Source: Desulfosudis oleivorans (GTDB taxonomy: Bacteria > Desulfobacterota > Desulfobacteria > Desulfobacterales > SURF-7). Taken from it: a DNA stretch of 64,000 nt. Positions within the stretch are counted from its first letter, which is position 1. Each line of letters begins with the position of its first letter. Below the pieces are notes generated by a model that saw nothing but the letters and a program-made list of their open reading frames with translations, ran no database searches and was not told where the DNA came from. The translations under genes and the position numbers were made by a program. The stretch lies in NCBI GenBank assembly GCA_020723325.1, contig DYJD01000004.1:186001-250000 (forward strand), written 5' to 3'. This document shows positions 10,322 through 19,390 of this stretch, piece after piece.

Positions 10322-10742
10322 CGGAGTTTTCGCCTTCCCCTCCGGGCATCTTGTCCGCGCCCAGGGAAAGAATCTCATAATCCCCGTGATCGGACGGAGA
10401 GCGGTATTGATAGGGATTTCCCCAGGGGTCCGCCGGAATTTCCTTGGGAAGATAAGGCCCATCCCATTTTTCGACATCACTGGGTTTGGTGCGCAAAGCC
10501 TGCAAGCCCTGTTCCGTAGTGGGATAACGCCCGGAGTCCAAACGATAGGAATCCAGGGCGGTCTCAAACAGGGCAATCTGGGATTTGGCGGTCTTTTGCT
10601 TGGCTGATCCGAGTCTGCCCCACATTTTCGGTCCCACCAGACCGGCCAACAGCCCCAATATCACCATAACAATCAATAGTTCAATCAAAGTGAACCCTTT
10701 TGATCCAAATGTTTCTTTCCTGCGTTTGTTGTCCATTGTCAT
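10290..10742 (-). CDS. gspG: Type II secretion major pseudopilin GspG
   Basis: MTMDNKRRKETFGSKG-FTLIELLIVMVILGLLAGLVGP...; C-terminal DPWGNPYQYRSP signature. ORF-track start (10805) is within a repeat. Confidence 0.92.
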   Translation of the reverse strand: MTMDNKRRKETFGSKGFTLIELLIVMVILGLLAGLVGPKMWGRLGSAKQKTAKSQIALFETALDSYRLDSGRYPTTEQGLQALRTKPSDVEKWDGPYLPKEIPADPWGNPYQYRSPSDHGDYEILSLGADKMPGGEGENSDVVNWKDISS

Positions 10743-10756
10743 TACTCCATCAAAAG

Positions 10757-10906
10757 GAAAATTCGAATATCGAAACCCGAAATTCGAAACAAATTCAAAA
10801 TACAAATGTTAAAAACATATAACCCTTCAGCCTTCAGTTTATATTACCCGAGCAACTGCTCATGTACATTGTTTCGAATTTCGATATTCGTGCTTCAAAT
10901 TTTTCT
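10757..10906. repeat. Repeat family A, diverged copy with new internal sequence
   Basis: Left arm 10759-10806 and right arm 10872-10906 (gtttcgaatttcgatattcg) between gspF and gspG. Confidence 0.7.
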
Positions 10907-12134
10907 AAATTGGCATATCGTTCAAGCTGAAAATGGCCATCAACATGGATATGACCACAAAGCCCACTACCAGCCCCATGAACAGAATCATGGCTGGTTC
11001 CAGAATGCTGACCAGTCGTTTGATCAGGTTCCGGACGATCTTTTCGTAATTCTCAGCCACCTTGAGCAGCATTTCATCCAGCCGGCCGGTTTCCTCGCCC
11101 ACCGTGATCATTTGCACGGCCAGGATGGGGAAATGGCCGCTGTCCTTCAGGGGCTGGGATAAACGGTCCCCGCCCTTGACGCGCTCGTTGATCCGGTCCA
11201 TGGCCCCGGCTATCACCCGGTTGCCGATAATGCCCTTCACCAGGGTCAGGGCCTGGAGGATCGGGACCCCGCTACGCACCAGGGTGCCCAAGGTCCTGGC
11301 AAAGCGCGCCACCTCGATTTTCTGCACCAGGGCGGCGCTGACCGGGAGCCGCATCTTGAGACGATCAATTGCCAGCCGGCCGGCCGGGGTTTTCCAATAT
11401 TGCCTTGCGGTAAGTCCCAGCAGCAGAATCCCGGCGCCCAACCACCACCAATTGTCCCGCAGAAAGGAGCTGAAATTGAGCAGCAGTTTGGTGGAAGCCG
11501 GAATTCCCTGGCCCATATCGGCGAAAATCATGGAAAACTTCGGAATCACGAACATCAACAGGATGATGATGGAGATGCCGCCCACCAGCAACAGAAAAAC
11601 CGGATAGATCAAGGCGGTTTTCATGTAGTCCTTGAGTTCCTGGGAACTCTCCAAAAATTCGCCCAGCTTGGTCAGAACGGTCTCCAGCACACCGCCGGCC
11701 TCCCCGGCCCGCACCATGTTGACATAAAAATCAGAGAAAACCCGGGGGTATTTTGCCAAGGCGTCGGACAAATAGGCACCGCCTTGGACAGTCTTTAGAA
11801 TTTCGGCCACTACGTTTTTTAATCGGCCTTTTTCAGCGATGCTCGCCAAAATTCCCAGGGCGCGATCAACCGGCAAGCCGGCATCCAACAGGGTGGCAAG
11901 ATCCTTGGTGAACAGCAGTATATCCTTGCCGCTGACCCTGTCGAACAGCATTTTGATGGGATCAGCAGCGCCCAAAGCCAGCAGACGCCCTTGTTTATCA
12001 GCAGGCGTAATCCGAATGGGAATCAGCCCCAGCTCCTGAATCCGTCCGGCGGCCCCGGCCTCGCTCTCCGCTTCGATAACCGCCTTGACGATCTTTCCCG
12101 CCCCATCCGCGGCTTTATACGTAAAAAACGCCAT
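10905..12134 (-). CDS. gspF: Type II secretion inner membrane protein GspF
   Basis: 409 aa with two T2SSF domains; operon position. Confidence 0.93.
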   Translation of the reverse strand: MAFFTYKAADGAGKIVKAVIEAESEAGAAGRIQELGLIPIRITPADKQGRLLALGAADPIKMLFDRVSGKDILLFTKDLATLLDAGLPVDRALGILASIAEKGRLKNVVAEILKTVQGGAYLSDALAKYPRVFSDFYVNMVRAGEAGGVLETVLTKLGEFLESSQELKDYMKTALIYPVFLLLVGGISIIILLMFVIPKFSMIFADMGQGIPASTKLLLNFSSFLRDNWWWLGAGILLLGLTARQYWKTPAGRLAIDRLKMRLPVSAALVQKIEVARFARTLGTLVRSGVPILQALTLVKGIIGNRVIAGAMDRINERVKGGDRLSQPLKDSGHFPILAVQMITVGEETGRLDEMLLKVAENYEKIVRNLIKRLVSILEPAMILFMGLVVGFVVISMLMAIFSLNDMPI

Positions 12135-12198
12135 CCTCCCCCGACCCTATATTTAAATTGATTCCCATCCTTGATTTATAATTCGTAATTCATAATTC

Positions 12199-13716
12199 CT
12201 AATTGTCTAAAGTTACCCGCAACACCTCATCCACCGTGGTGATTCCGGCCTTGACCTTGCGCCAGCCGTCTTCCCGCAGCATGATGACGCCTTTTTCCAG
12301 GGCCGCTTTCTTGAGCTGTTCAGTGTTGGAACGATTGTTGATCTCCCGGCGGATATCCTCATCCACACCGATGTATTCAAAAATGCCCACCCGGCCGTGA
12401 TAGCCCGTGTAATGGCAGTTTTCACAACCTTTGCCGCTGAAAAAGCGCATTTCGGCTGTTTCTTCAGCGTTGATACGCATGGAGCGCAGCAATTTATCGT
12501 CCGGCCGGACTTCCTGCTTGCAATCCGGACAAATGACCCGCACCAGGCGCTGGGCCAGGATTCCCAGCAGGGTGGAGCTGAGCAGGAAATGCTCAACGCC
12601 CATATCCATCAAACGCGTGATGGCGCCGGCCGCATCGTTGGTATGCAAGGTGCTGAACAGCAAATGGCCGGTCAGGGCGGATTGAATGGCGATCTGGGCG
12701 GTTTCCTGGTCGCGGATTTCGCCCACCAGAATGACATCCGGGTCCTGGCGCACAATGGAGCGCAAGCCGTTGGCAAAATTCAGGCCGATCTTGGGATTCA
12801 CCTGCAGTTGATTCACTCCCAGGAGCTGATATTCCACCGGATCTTCCAGGGTGATGATCTTGCGCTCGGTGGAGTTGATGCGGGCCAGGGTGGCGTACAA
12901 AGTTGAGGTCTTGCCGCTGCCGGTGGGGCCGGTAACCAGAATCATGCCGTAGGGTTGCCGGATCAAATCCAGATAGCTCGGGAGAATATCCTCGGGAAAA
13001 CCGATGGTCTTGAAATCCAGGATCAGGGTGCCGCGATCCAGGATACGCATGACCAGGCTTTCGCCGAAAAGGGTGGGCAAGGTGGAAACCCGGAAATCGA
13101 TTTCCCGCTCGGCGATCTTGATTTTGATGCGGCCGTCCTGGGGCAGTCTTCGTTCGGCAATGTCCAGCTTGGCCATGATTTTCACCCGGGAGATGATGGC
13201 GGCCTGCAGGCGCACCGGCGGCGATTCCGCTTCGTGCAGGATGCCGTCGATACGGTAGCGCACCTTGAACACCTTTTCAAACGGTTCAAAGTGAATATCA
13301 CTGGCCCGTTGCTCGATGGCGTTCATGATCAGGCGGTTCACCAGGCGGATGATGGGCGCCTCGGAAGCAAGATCCCGCAGATGATCGGCATCTTCATCCA
13401 TGTAGGAGGTCAGATCTTCGACATTCTTATCAGCCTCCTCTATAATCATATCCAGACTCTGACTGCCGGCGCCATATAAGCGGTCGATGGCCTCGGCAAT
13501 GTCCTCGGGTTTTCCCTGACAGACCTCAATACGGAAATCATAGGCCAGTCTGAGGGCATCGATGGTGTAAAAATCATGGGGATCCGATATGGCGATCTGG
13601 AGAGAGTCGCCCTCCAATTTGATGGGCACAAAACCGGATGCCTTCATGAATTTAATGGAAAGATTATCGATCACCACGGGCTCTTTGGGATAGTCGCTGG
13701 AAGATAGCTGGATCAT
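12199..13716 (-). CDS. gspE: Type II secretion ATPase GspE
   Basis: Walker A GPTGSGKTSTLYA, Asp box, His box, Zn motif CPDC...CENC; start taken at MIQLSSSDYPKEP. Confidence 0.94.
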   Translation of the reverse strand: MIQLSSSDYPKEPVVIDNLSIKFMKASGFVPIKLEGDSLQIAISDPHDFYTIDALRLAYDFRIEVCQGKPEDIAEAIDRLYGAGSQSLDMIIEEADKNVEDLTSYMDEDADHLRDLASEAPIIRLVNRLIMNAIEQRASDIHFEPFEKVFKVRYRIDGILHEAESPPVRLQAAIISRVKIMAKLDIAERRLPQDGRIKIKIAEREIDFRVSTLPTLFGESLVMRILDRGTLILDFKTIGFPEDILPSYLDLIRQPYGMILVTGPTGSGKTSTLYATLARINSTERKIITLEDPVEYQLLGVNQLQVNPKIGLNFANGLRSIVRQDPDVILVGEIRDQETAQIAIQSALTGHLLFSTLHTNDAAGAITRLMDMGVEHFLLSSTLLGILAQRLVRVICPDCKQEVRPDDKLLRSMRINAEETAEMRFFSGKGCENCHYTGYHGRVGIFEYIGVDEDIRREINNRSNTEQLKKAALEKGVIMLREDGWRKVKAGITTVDEVLRVTLDN

Positions 13717-13928
13717 GCTGTTCTCTTTAGGGAATGAAAAAACCAAATGATAGCTCCGCCCTCTGGTTTACAGGAAATCGAAAAACCTCCGGAATCTTTT
13801 TCCTTACCATGCTGAACATACTGTTTTTTGTCGGTTGGCTGTTAGACCGAGCCTTCAATGAGTTCATCCATTGAACATGAAAGCAAATCCTTGTCAAGAG
13901 AATTGCGGTTTGGGGAGATTTACCCGAT

Positions 13929-14303
13929 CTATTTTTTCGGATAGTATTTAACTCTTGGAAGTTCTTTAAAATCTTCGTCTTGTGTCCAGATAAGTGCGTC
14001 CGCAATCCGGGCCGAGGCATAAATAAGACTGTCTGCCATAGCCATTTTATAATCAATGGATATCGATGCTGCTTCTATTGCGATCTTTTCTGTTAACTCA
14101 AGAATTCGGCCTTGTTTCATATGGGCGATGACTTTAATTGCCTCGGCTTCGCCTTTTTTCATCTTGGTGAATTTATACATTTCATATATGCAAATAATCG
14201 GAACGAGCAACCTTTCCTTGTCCTGAAGGGGCTCGGCAAAAATAGCGGCGTTTCCTTCCCCATTAAAAAAAGCGATCCACCCGGAGGTATCAACGATGTT
14301 CAT
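13929..14303 (-). CDS. PIN-domain (VapC-like) toxin
   Basis: MNIVDTSGWIAFFNG... with acidic PIN residues (D5, E, D MADSLIYA, D); 4-bp overlap with antitoxin. Confidence 0.85.
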   Translation of the reverse strand: MNIVDTSGWIAFFNGEGNAAIFAEPLQDKERLLVPIICIYEMYKFTKMKKGEAEAIKVIAHMKQGRILELTEKIAIEAASISIDYKMAMADSLIYASARIADALIWTQDEDFKELPRVKYYPKK

Positions 14304-14509
14304 AGGCGATCCTTTTTCTCCCGGGCGTATTCAATCTCGTCACCTTTGAAACAGCCTTGCATTTCGCCCAACGGCCTGACCGGTACCATCTGAATAATCC
14401 CTTCAACTTCGATTAGTTGAAGCTTTGCCCCCGGCCGAATATTTGCGTTTTCGCGAACTTCTTTTGGAATAACGATCTGATATTTTGAGGATACTGTTAC
14501 TGTGCTCAT
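14300..14509 (-). CDS. AbrB/MazE-family (VapB-like) antitoxin
   Basis: MSTVTVSSKYQIVIPKEVRENANIRPGAKLQLIEVEG, typical SpoVT/AbrB fold; overlaps toxin start. Confidence 0.85.
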   Translation of the reverse strand: MSTVTVSSKYQIVIPKEVRENANIRPGAKLQLIEVEGIIQMVPVRPLGEMQGCFKGDEIEYAREKKDRL

Positions 14510-14649
14510 GGCCGCTCTCCTTCTTACGATACTTGAATCGATAAATAGAATGTAAAACAATTCGGCGGGATCTTCAAGTTCGAATATCAAAATCCGAAGA
14601 CTTGCTGCTTTTCCATTATTTGGTGGTTTGTTGCGTACCACGGTCCGTA

Positions 14650-14671
14650 GGGGCGGTTCGCGAACCGCCCC
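14650..14671. repeat. 22-bp perfect palindrome GGGGCGGTTCGCGAACCGCCCC
   Basis: Direct reading; self reverse-complementary. Confidence 0.9.
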
Positions 14672-14720
14672 ACATACGCCCCCGAAAGACAATTCTTGGA
14701 ATCCTGAAAATCTTCTTTGG

Positions 14721-14798
14721 GCCTTGGTCATCGTTTTAGCATTATCGCGGCTGGAAGCCGCTCCCACAATGGAGGATGGCCGAAACGATGATCAAGGC
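14721..14798. repeat. Repeat family B, MITE-like, TIR GCCTTGRTCATCGTTT
   Basis: Ends gccttggtcatcgtttt / cgaaacgatgatcaaggc; core cgcggctggaagccgctcccac. Confidence 0.8.
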
Positions 14799-14840
14799 CT
14801 CTCTCTGTTTCTAAACAGAAGAATGATAAATTCAATTTTT

Positions 14841-17800
14841 TTACAACATCCGCTCAATCTCCCGAAGGCTCTCATTCAGACGCTTGGCCGAAACCGATAT
14901 GGCCGTGCGCAACTCCTGGGCAAAAACCGATACCTTGAACTCCTGCAGGAGCCAGAAAAAGGCTTCGAGTTTTTCGCGCTTTTCCATGGAAGTGTCAGGA
15001 CCAATATCTGTCAGCAGTTCGTTGAGCCGCGCCTCATAACCGTCGACTTCCCGTGATTTGGCCAGTTCCTTGTCAAAATTGGCGGCCCCGCGTTCACTGC
15101 GCAGGGCCAGGGCTTTCAAATAGCGCCGCATATGCGCCAATCTTTCAGCCGAATAAAGCTGAACGAAATTCTCCGGCAGGAGCCGGGTCAGTTCGGCCTG
15201 CATTTTTTTGGCAAAGACTGAGAACAGGGGCGAATTCCGCCTGCTTTCCAATGTGGAAATAGCCGCCCGGGTTTCTTTATAGGCCTGCAATACCGGCAGG
15301 GCCTGTTCCAATACCGCTTGGCCGGCCTGCAGGATGACCGGCTTAACCTGGGCGGCATGGTCCTCGAATTCCTTGCCGGTCCTGATATTCCGGGCAAACA
15401 GGTCCCGGCAGACCCGCTCGAACAATTGAGTGGTGAGGGGTTTGATACCACCAAAGGCGGTGGCCGCCGATCCGACCTCAGGCGGTAAAACCAGATTGCG
15501 CCTTAAAAACTTTAAGTCCTTTGAAAAATGCAGCAGAAACAGCATTTCCACCCCAGATGTGTGGGCTTTTCGGGCCGTGCTTTCCTGTTGAAACAGACGC
15601 AGATTGACACAGGCATCGGCCTTTTCAAGAGCAGGGAAAAGCCGGATCTCGATTCCATCCGCGCCGGTCACGCTGATTTCCAAAGGCAAATCCGGAAAAT
15701 CCCAGGCGGTCAAGCCCTTACGTTCCCATTTGCGGGCTGCGGCGGCAATGGCACGGGTATCTGCTTTCAGATCCGGCGCCTGGTTCAAAATGGACTTGTC
15801 CCGGCCGCTCACAAGCACCTTTCCTGTCGTATCCGTAAGGCTGATGCGCATTTCCAGATGCTCGGGCAGTTTCACCTGGGACCAGGCCGTGGCCGGGATG
15901 TCCACATGAAAACGCTCATAAATGAATTTAGCGAGGAGCGTTTTCAAGGCCCCGCCGGTCTTGGGCATTTCCTGTACAATCACCTTCACGGTTTCAGCCA
16001 CCGGCACCAAATCCCGCCGGTATTCCTTGGGCAGCCCTTTGATCAAGGCGGAGATTTTTTCCTGGTACAATCCGGGAACCAGCCAGTCCATGGCCTCGGG
16101 CGGCACTTGGGATGAAACCTGGGCCGGAATCTTTACGGTGACGCCGTCGTCGGCCTTGCCCGGCTTGAAGCGGTATTCACAGGCAAAACGCGCCTTGCCG
16201 AGCTGTACTTTTTCCGGATAGAGCGCGAGTTCCTCTTCATCCGGGGCCTTGCGCAGCAGATCGGCCTCGGTCATGCACAGAAAATCATCGCCACCCTTTT
16301 CCTTGACCCGGTGTTTCAAGGTACGGATATCGTAAACCCCCGGCAGGCGGTTTTGATAAAAAAGAAACAGGTCCTCGGGATCAACCAGCAAATCCCGGCG
16401 CCGGATGCGGTCTTCCAAATTGCGAACTTTCTCCATCAAGCGGCGATTGTGGGTCATAAACGGCAAAACTGTCCGTAGATCCTCTTCCACCAGGGCGCTG
16501 CGGATGAAAATGTCCGCGGCCTCCTGGGGTTGAAGCGGGCCGTAGGAAACCGTGCGATCGGCCACGATGATCAGGCCGTAGAGGCTTACCTGTTCCACAG
16601 CCACCACTTCCCCCCGATTTCTTTCCCAATGGGGATCCTGATATATCCTGCGGCAGCGCTCGCCGCCCACTGCTTCCAGCCAGTCCGGGGAGATGCCGGC
16701 CACAGTGCGGGCGAACAAACGGGAAGTTTCCACAATTTCAGCAGCCACCAGCCATGTTGGACCTTTGTTGTACAAGGCTGATCCTGGAAAAATCATGACC
16801 TCCCTGCCTTTGCCGGCCCGATAGCTGTTCTTTTCCTTCTTTACCGCGATATTGGAGAGATAACCGCTCAGGATGGTCTGATGGATCGCGGCATAAAGCT
16901 TGTCGGCCGCGGCTGGGGAAAGCTGTTCCCCGCTCCAAGGGGTGCTTTCCTTGGGACCGATTTTATGTTCCTTGAGCACATCGCGAATCTGCTCATGGAT
17001 GTCCACCCATTCCCGCATGCGCCGGAAGGACAGGAAATGCCGGCGGCAAAAGCGTTTGATCTGACCAGTGGAGGCCCCGGCCTCAAGCTGTTCCTGATAG
17101 GCCTTCCAGATATTCAGGAGGGTAAAAAAATCCGAGCGCGGGTCCTGGAAGCGCGCCTGCATCTGATCCGCCTCCGCTTCCTTGTCCACCGGCCGTTCCC
17201 GCGGATCTTGCAGGCTCAAGGCCGAGGCAATCACGGCCATTTCGCATAGACAGCCTTTTTGGCCGGCTTCGATCAGCATGGCGGCAAGCCGAGGATCTAA
17301 AGGAATATCGGCCATCATGCGGCCTTTGGCGGTCAAACGAAAACGGCCGACCTTGCGGTTTTCCGGGAAGTTGCCCTGCTCCTGAACAGCGCCCAGCTCC
17401 ATCAGCAAGTCATAGCCGTCCTGAATACTCCTCGGCGCCGGGGGATCGATAAAGGGAAAGGCGGCTACATCCCCGATTTTCAGGGCCAGCATGCGCAGAA
17501 TGACATCGGCCAGGTTGGCCCTGAGGATTTCCGGGGGTGTATACAACGGCCGATCCGCATAATCCGCTTCTGAAAAAAGACGGATGCAAATCCCGTTGGC
17601 CGTTCGGCCGCAACGGCCTTTACGTTGATCTGCACTGCTGCGGGAGATGGGCGTAACCGGCAGGGAAGTGGTACGGGTGCGTGGTGAATAGCGGGAGATC
17701 CGGGCCAGGCCTGTATCCACCACATAGCGGATGCCGGGAATGGTAATGGAGGTCTCGGCCACATTGGTGGCCAGAATGATCTTGCGGTTACGGGAGGGTT

Positions 17801-18653
17801 TGAATATCCGCCCCTGTTCGGCTGCTGAAAGCCGGGCAAACAGCGGCAGAATGGTTGCAGAAGAGCCCAAACCGCCTGTGAGCATTTCACCGGCCTCGCG
17901 AATATCCCGTTCCGTGGGCAGAAACACCAGGATGTCGCCCCCCCGGCTTTCCTGAATCAATTTTGAAACCGCCCCCACCGCCGTTTCCACATAGGAAGTT
18001 TCCTCTTCCTTGCGGTCATCATCCCCGGTGACATAGCGGACCTCCACCGGATACAGACGGCCCGAGACTTCAATAACCGGGGCATTGCCAAAGGCGGCTG
18101 AAAATTTTTGGGTGTCGATGGTGGCGGAGGTGATGATCAGTTTAAAATCCCTGCGCCGTTGCAATACGTTTTTCAGGATCCCCAGGCAGAAATCAATATT
18201 GAGGCTGCGTTCATGGGCCTCATCCACAATAATGGTGTCGTATTCCCGCAACAACCGATCCTGCCTGGCTTCTGCCAGCAGAATGCCGTCTGTCATGATT
18301 TTAATGCAGGCGGTGGGCTGCAGCGTCTCCCGGAAGCGAATTTTATACCCCACATTTTGACCAAGGGGCTGCCCGAGTTCCTCGGCAATGCGCTGGGCCA
18401 CCGTTACAGCCGCAATCCGCCGGGGCTGGGTGCAACCAATGCGGCCATGCATGCCTCTGCCGGCCGCCAAACAGAACTTCGGTATCTGGGTGGTTTTGCC
18501 GGATCCGGTGGCGCCGGAAACAATCACCACCGGATGATCTTGAATGGCCCGGACAATCTCGTCCCTGCGCTCGGTAATGGGCAATTCGGGCGGATAATGC
18601 AGATCCGCCTGCAACGCATTGAGGTCCTGTATTTTTTTTAACCGCTTATCCAT
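14841..18653 (-). CDS. hrpA: ATP-dependent RNA helicase HrpA
   Basis: 1270 aa; GATGSGKTTQIPK, DEAH, SAT, QRKGRCGR motifs; HrpA-length C-terminus. Confidence 0.93.
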   Translation of the reverse strand: MDKRLKKIQDLNALQADLHYPPELPITERRDEIVRAIQDHPVVIVSGATGSGKTTQIPKFCLAAGRGMHGRIGCTQPRRIAAVTVAQRIAEELGQPLGQNVGYKIRFRETLQPTACIKIMTDGILLAEARQDRLLREYDTIIVDEAHERSLNIDFCLGILKNVLQRRRDFKLIITSATIDTQKFSAAFGNAPVIEVSGRLYPVEVRYVTGDDDRKEEETSYVETAVGAVSKLIQESRGGDILVFLPTERDIREAGEMLTGGLGSSATILPLFARLSAAEQGRIFKPSRNRKIILATNVAETSITIPGIRYVVDTGLARISRYSPRTRTTSLPVTPISRSSADQRKGRCGRTANGICIRLFSEADYADRPLYTPPEILRANLADVILRMLALKIGDVAAFPFIDPPAPRSIQDGYDLLMELGAVQEQGNFPENRKVGRFRLTAKGRMMADIPLDPRLAAMLIEAGQKGCLCEMAVIASALSLQDPRERPVDKEAEADQMQARFQDPRSDFFTLLNIWKAYQEQLEAGASTGQIKRFCRRHFLSFRRMREWVDIHEQIRDVLKEHKIGPKESTPWSGEQLSPAAADKLYAAIHQTILSGYLSNIAVKKEKNSYRAGKGREVMIFPGSALYNKGPTWLVAAEIVETSRLFARTVAGISPDWLEAVGGERCRRIYQDPHWERNRGEVVAVEQVSLYGLIIVADRTVSYGPLQPQEAADIFIRSALVEEDLRTVLPFMTHNRRLMEKVRNLEDRIRRRDLLVDPEDLFLFYQNRLPGVYDIRTLKHRVKEKGGDDFLCMTEADLLRKAPDEEELALYPEKVQLGKARFACEYRFKPGKADDGVTVKIPAQVSSQVPPEAMDWLVPGLYQEKISALIKGLPKEYRRDLVPVAETVKVIVQEMPKTGGALKTLLAKFIYERFHVDIPATAWSQVKLPEHLEMRISLTDTTGKVLVSGRDKSILNQAPDLKADTRAIAAAARKWERKGLTAWDFPDLPLEISVTGADGIEIRLFPALEKADACVNLRLFQQESTARKAHTSGVEMLFLLHFSKDLKFLRRNLVLPPEVGSAATAFGGIKPLTTQLFERVCRDLFARNIRTGKEFEDHAAQVKPVILQAGQAVLEQALPVLQAYKETRAAISTLESRRNSPLFSVFAKKMQAELTRLLPENFVQLYSAERLAHMRRYLKALALRSERGAANFDKELAKSREVDGYEARLNELLTDIGPDTSMEKREKLEAFFWLLQEFKVSVFAQELRTAISVSAKRLNESLREIERML

Positions 18654-18818
18654 ACATCAAGTCAAAATCTGTTTTTACCTTATCGTCTTCAGCCTTCAGT
18701 CTTAACACCTGAGCCATTAAAATCAAGCGCTCAAATCAAATCCGGACCAAAACCGACCAGTGCACAAAAGGACACGGTTGTGATAAAAAATTTGCACAAT
18801 CAGTCGGAAGTGGGAAAA

Positions 18819-18874
18819 CAGAATTCAGAAGACTAAAGGCAAGAGCCATTCTGGATTCTGTCTTCTGAATTCTG
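18819..18874. repeat. 15-bp perfect-stem inverted repeat with heptad arm
   Basis: CAGAATTCAGAAGAC (18819-18833) / GTCTTCTGAATTCTG (18860-18874) followed by A6. Confidence 0.88.
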
Positions 18875-18953
18875 AAAAAATCCCTCCCGCTGGCATTCAT
18901 TTTGCTTTGCTTTTTTCCAGCCTTGCAATCATTAACTGAAAAAGGATTTCGTT

Positions 18954-19289
18954 ATGCCCCATCTTACCCCTGGTTTCAGTACTTATATGGACGAACATGT
19001 CAGCCTGGTTCTGCTGGGCTTCATGATCATCGCAATCCTGGCTTTTCTGTTCGTTGCTGTGGATATTTTCAATCTGCGCAAGGAAGCCATGGAAACCAAT
19101 ATCCGCATTGCCGAGCTGAACATGAAAATGGCCGGGATGAACAAAGGCATCCAGGATCTGGTGCACTATTTCATGCTCGTGGCTGAAGACATTAAGACCC
19201 TTAAAATAAATTCCATGGTTGCGCCCCCGCCGCCGGCACCCTCGCCCCATTCTGCCGGACTTGAAAACTATATCATTTCCCCTCCATGA
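18954..19289 (+). CDS. Small single-pass membrane protein, hypothetical
   Basis: 111 aa; TM helix VSLVLLGFMIIAILAFLFVAVDIF, then coiled coil and Pro-rich tail; no antisense alternative. Confidence 0.55.
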   Translation: MPHLTPGFSTYMDEHVSLVLLGFMIIAILAFLFVAVDIFNLRKEAMETNIRIAELNMKMAGMNKGIQDLVHYFMLVAEDIKTLKINSMVAPPPPAPSPHSAGLENYIISPP

Positions 19290-19390
19290 CTTGCTCCCAC
19301 GGACCTTGGGCGGATACGGAATGCGAATTGTATTGACAGGCAGACCACATATATCCGATAATGCTACAATTTCATCTGCAAGGTCCAGAC

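Noticed and set aside
9683-10576. ORF-track 297-aa gspH version
   Set aside because: Its first ~85 codons lie in another frame of gspG; the true start must be downstream.
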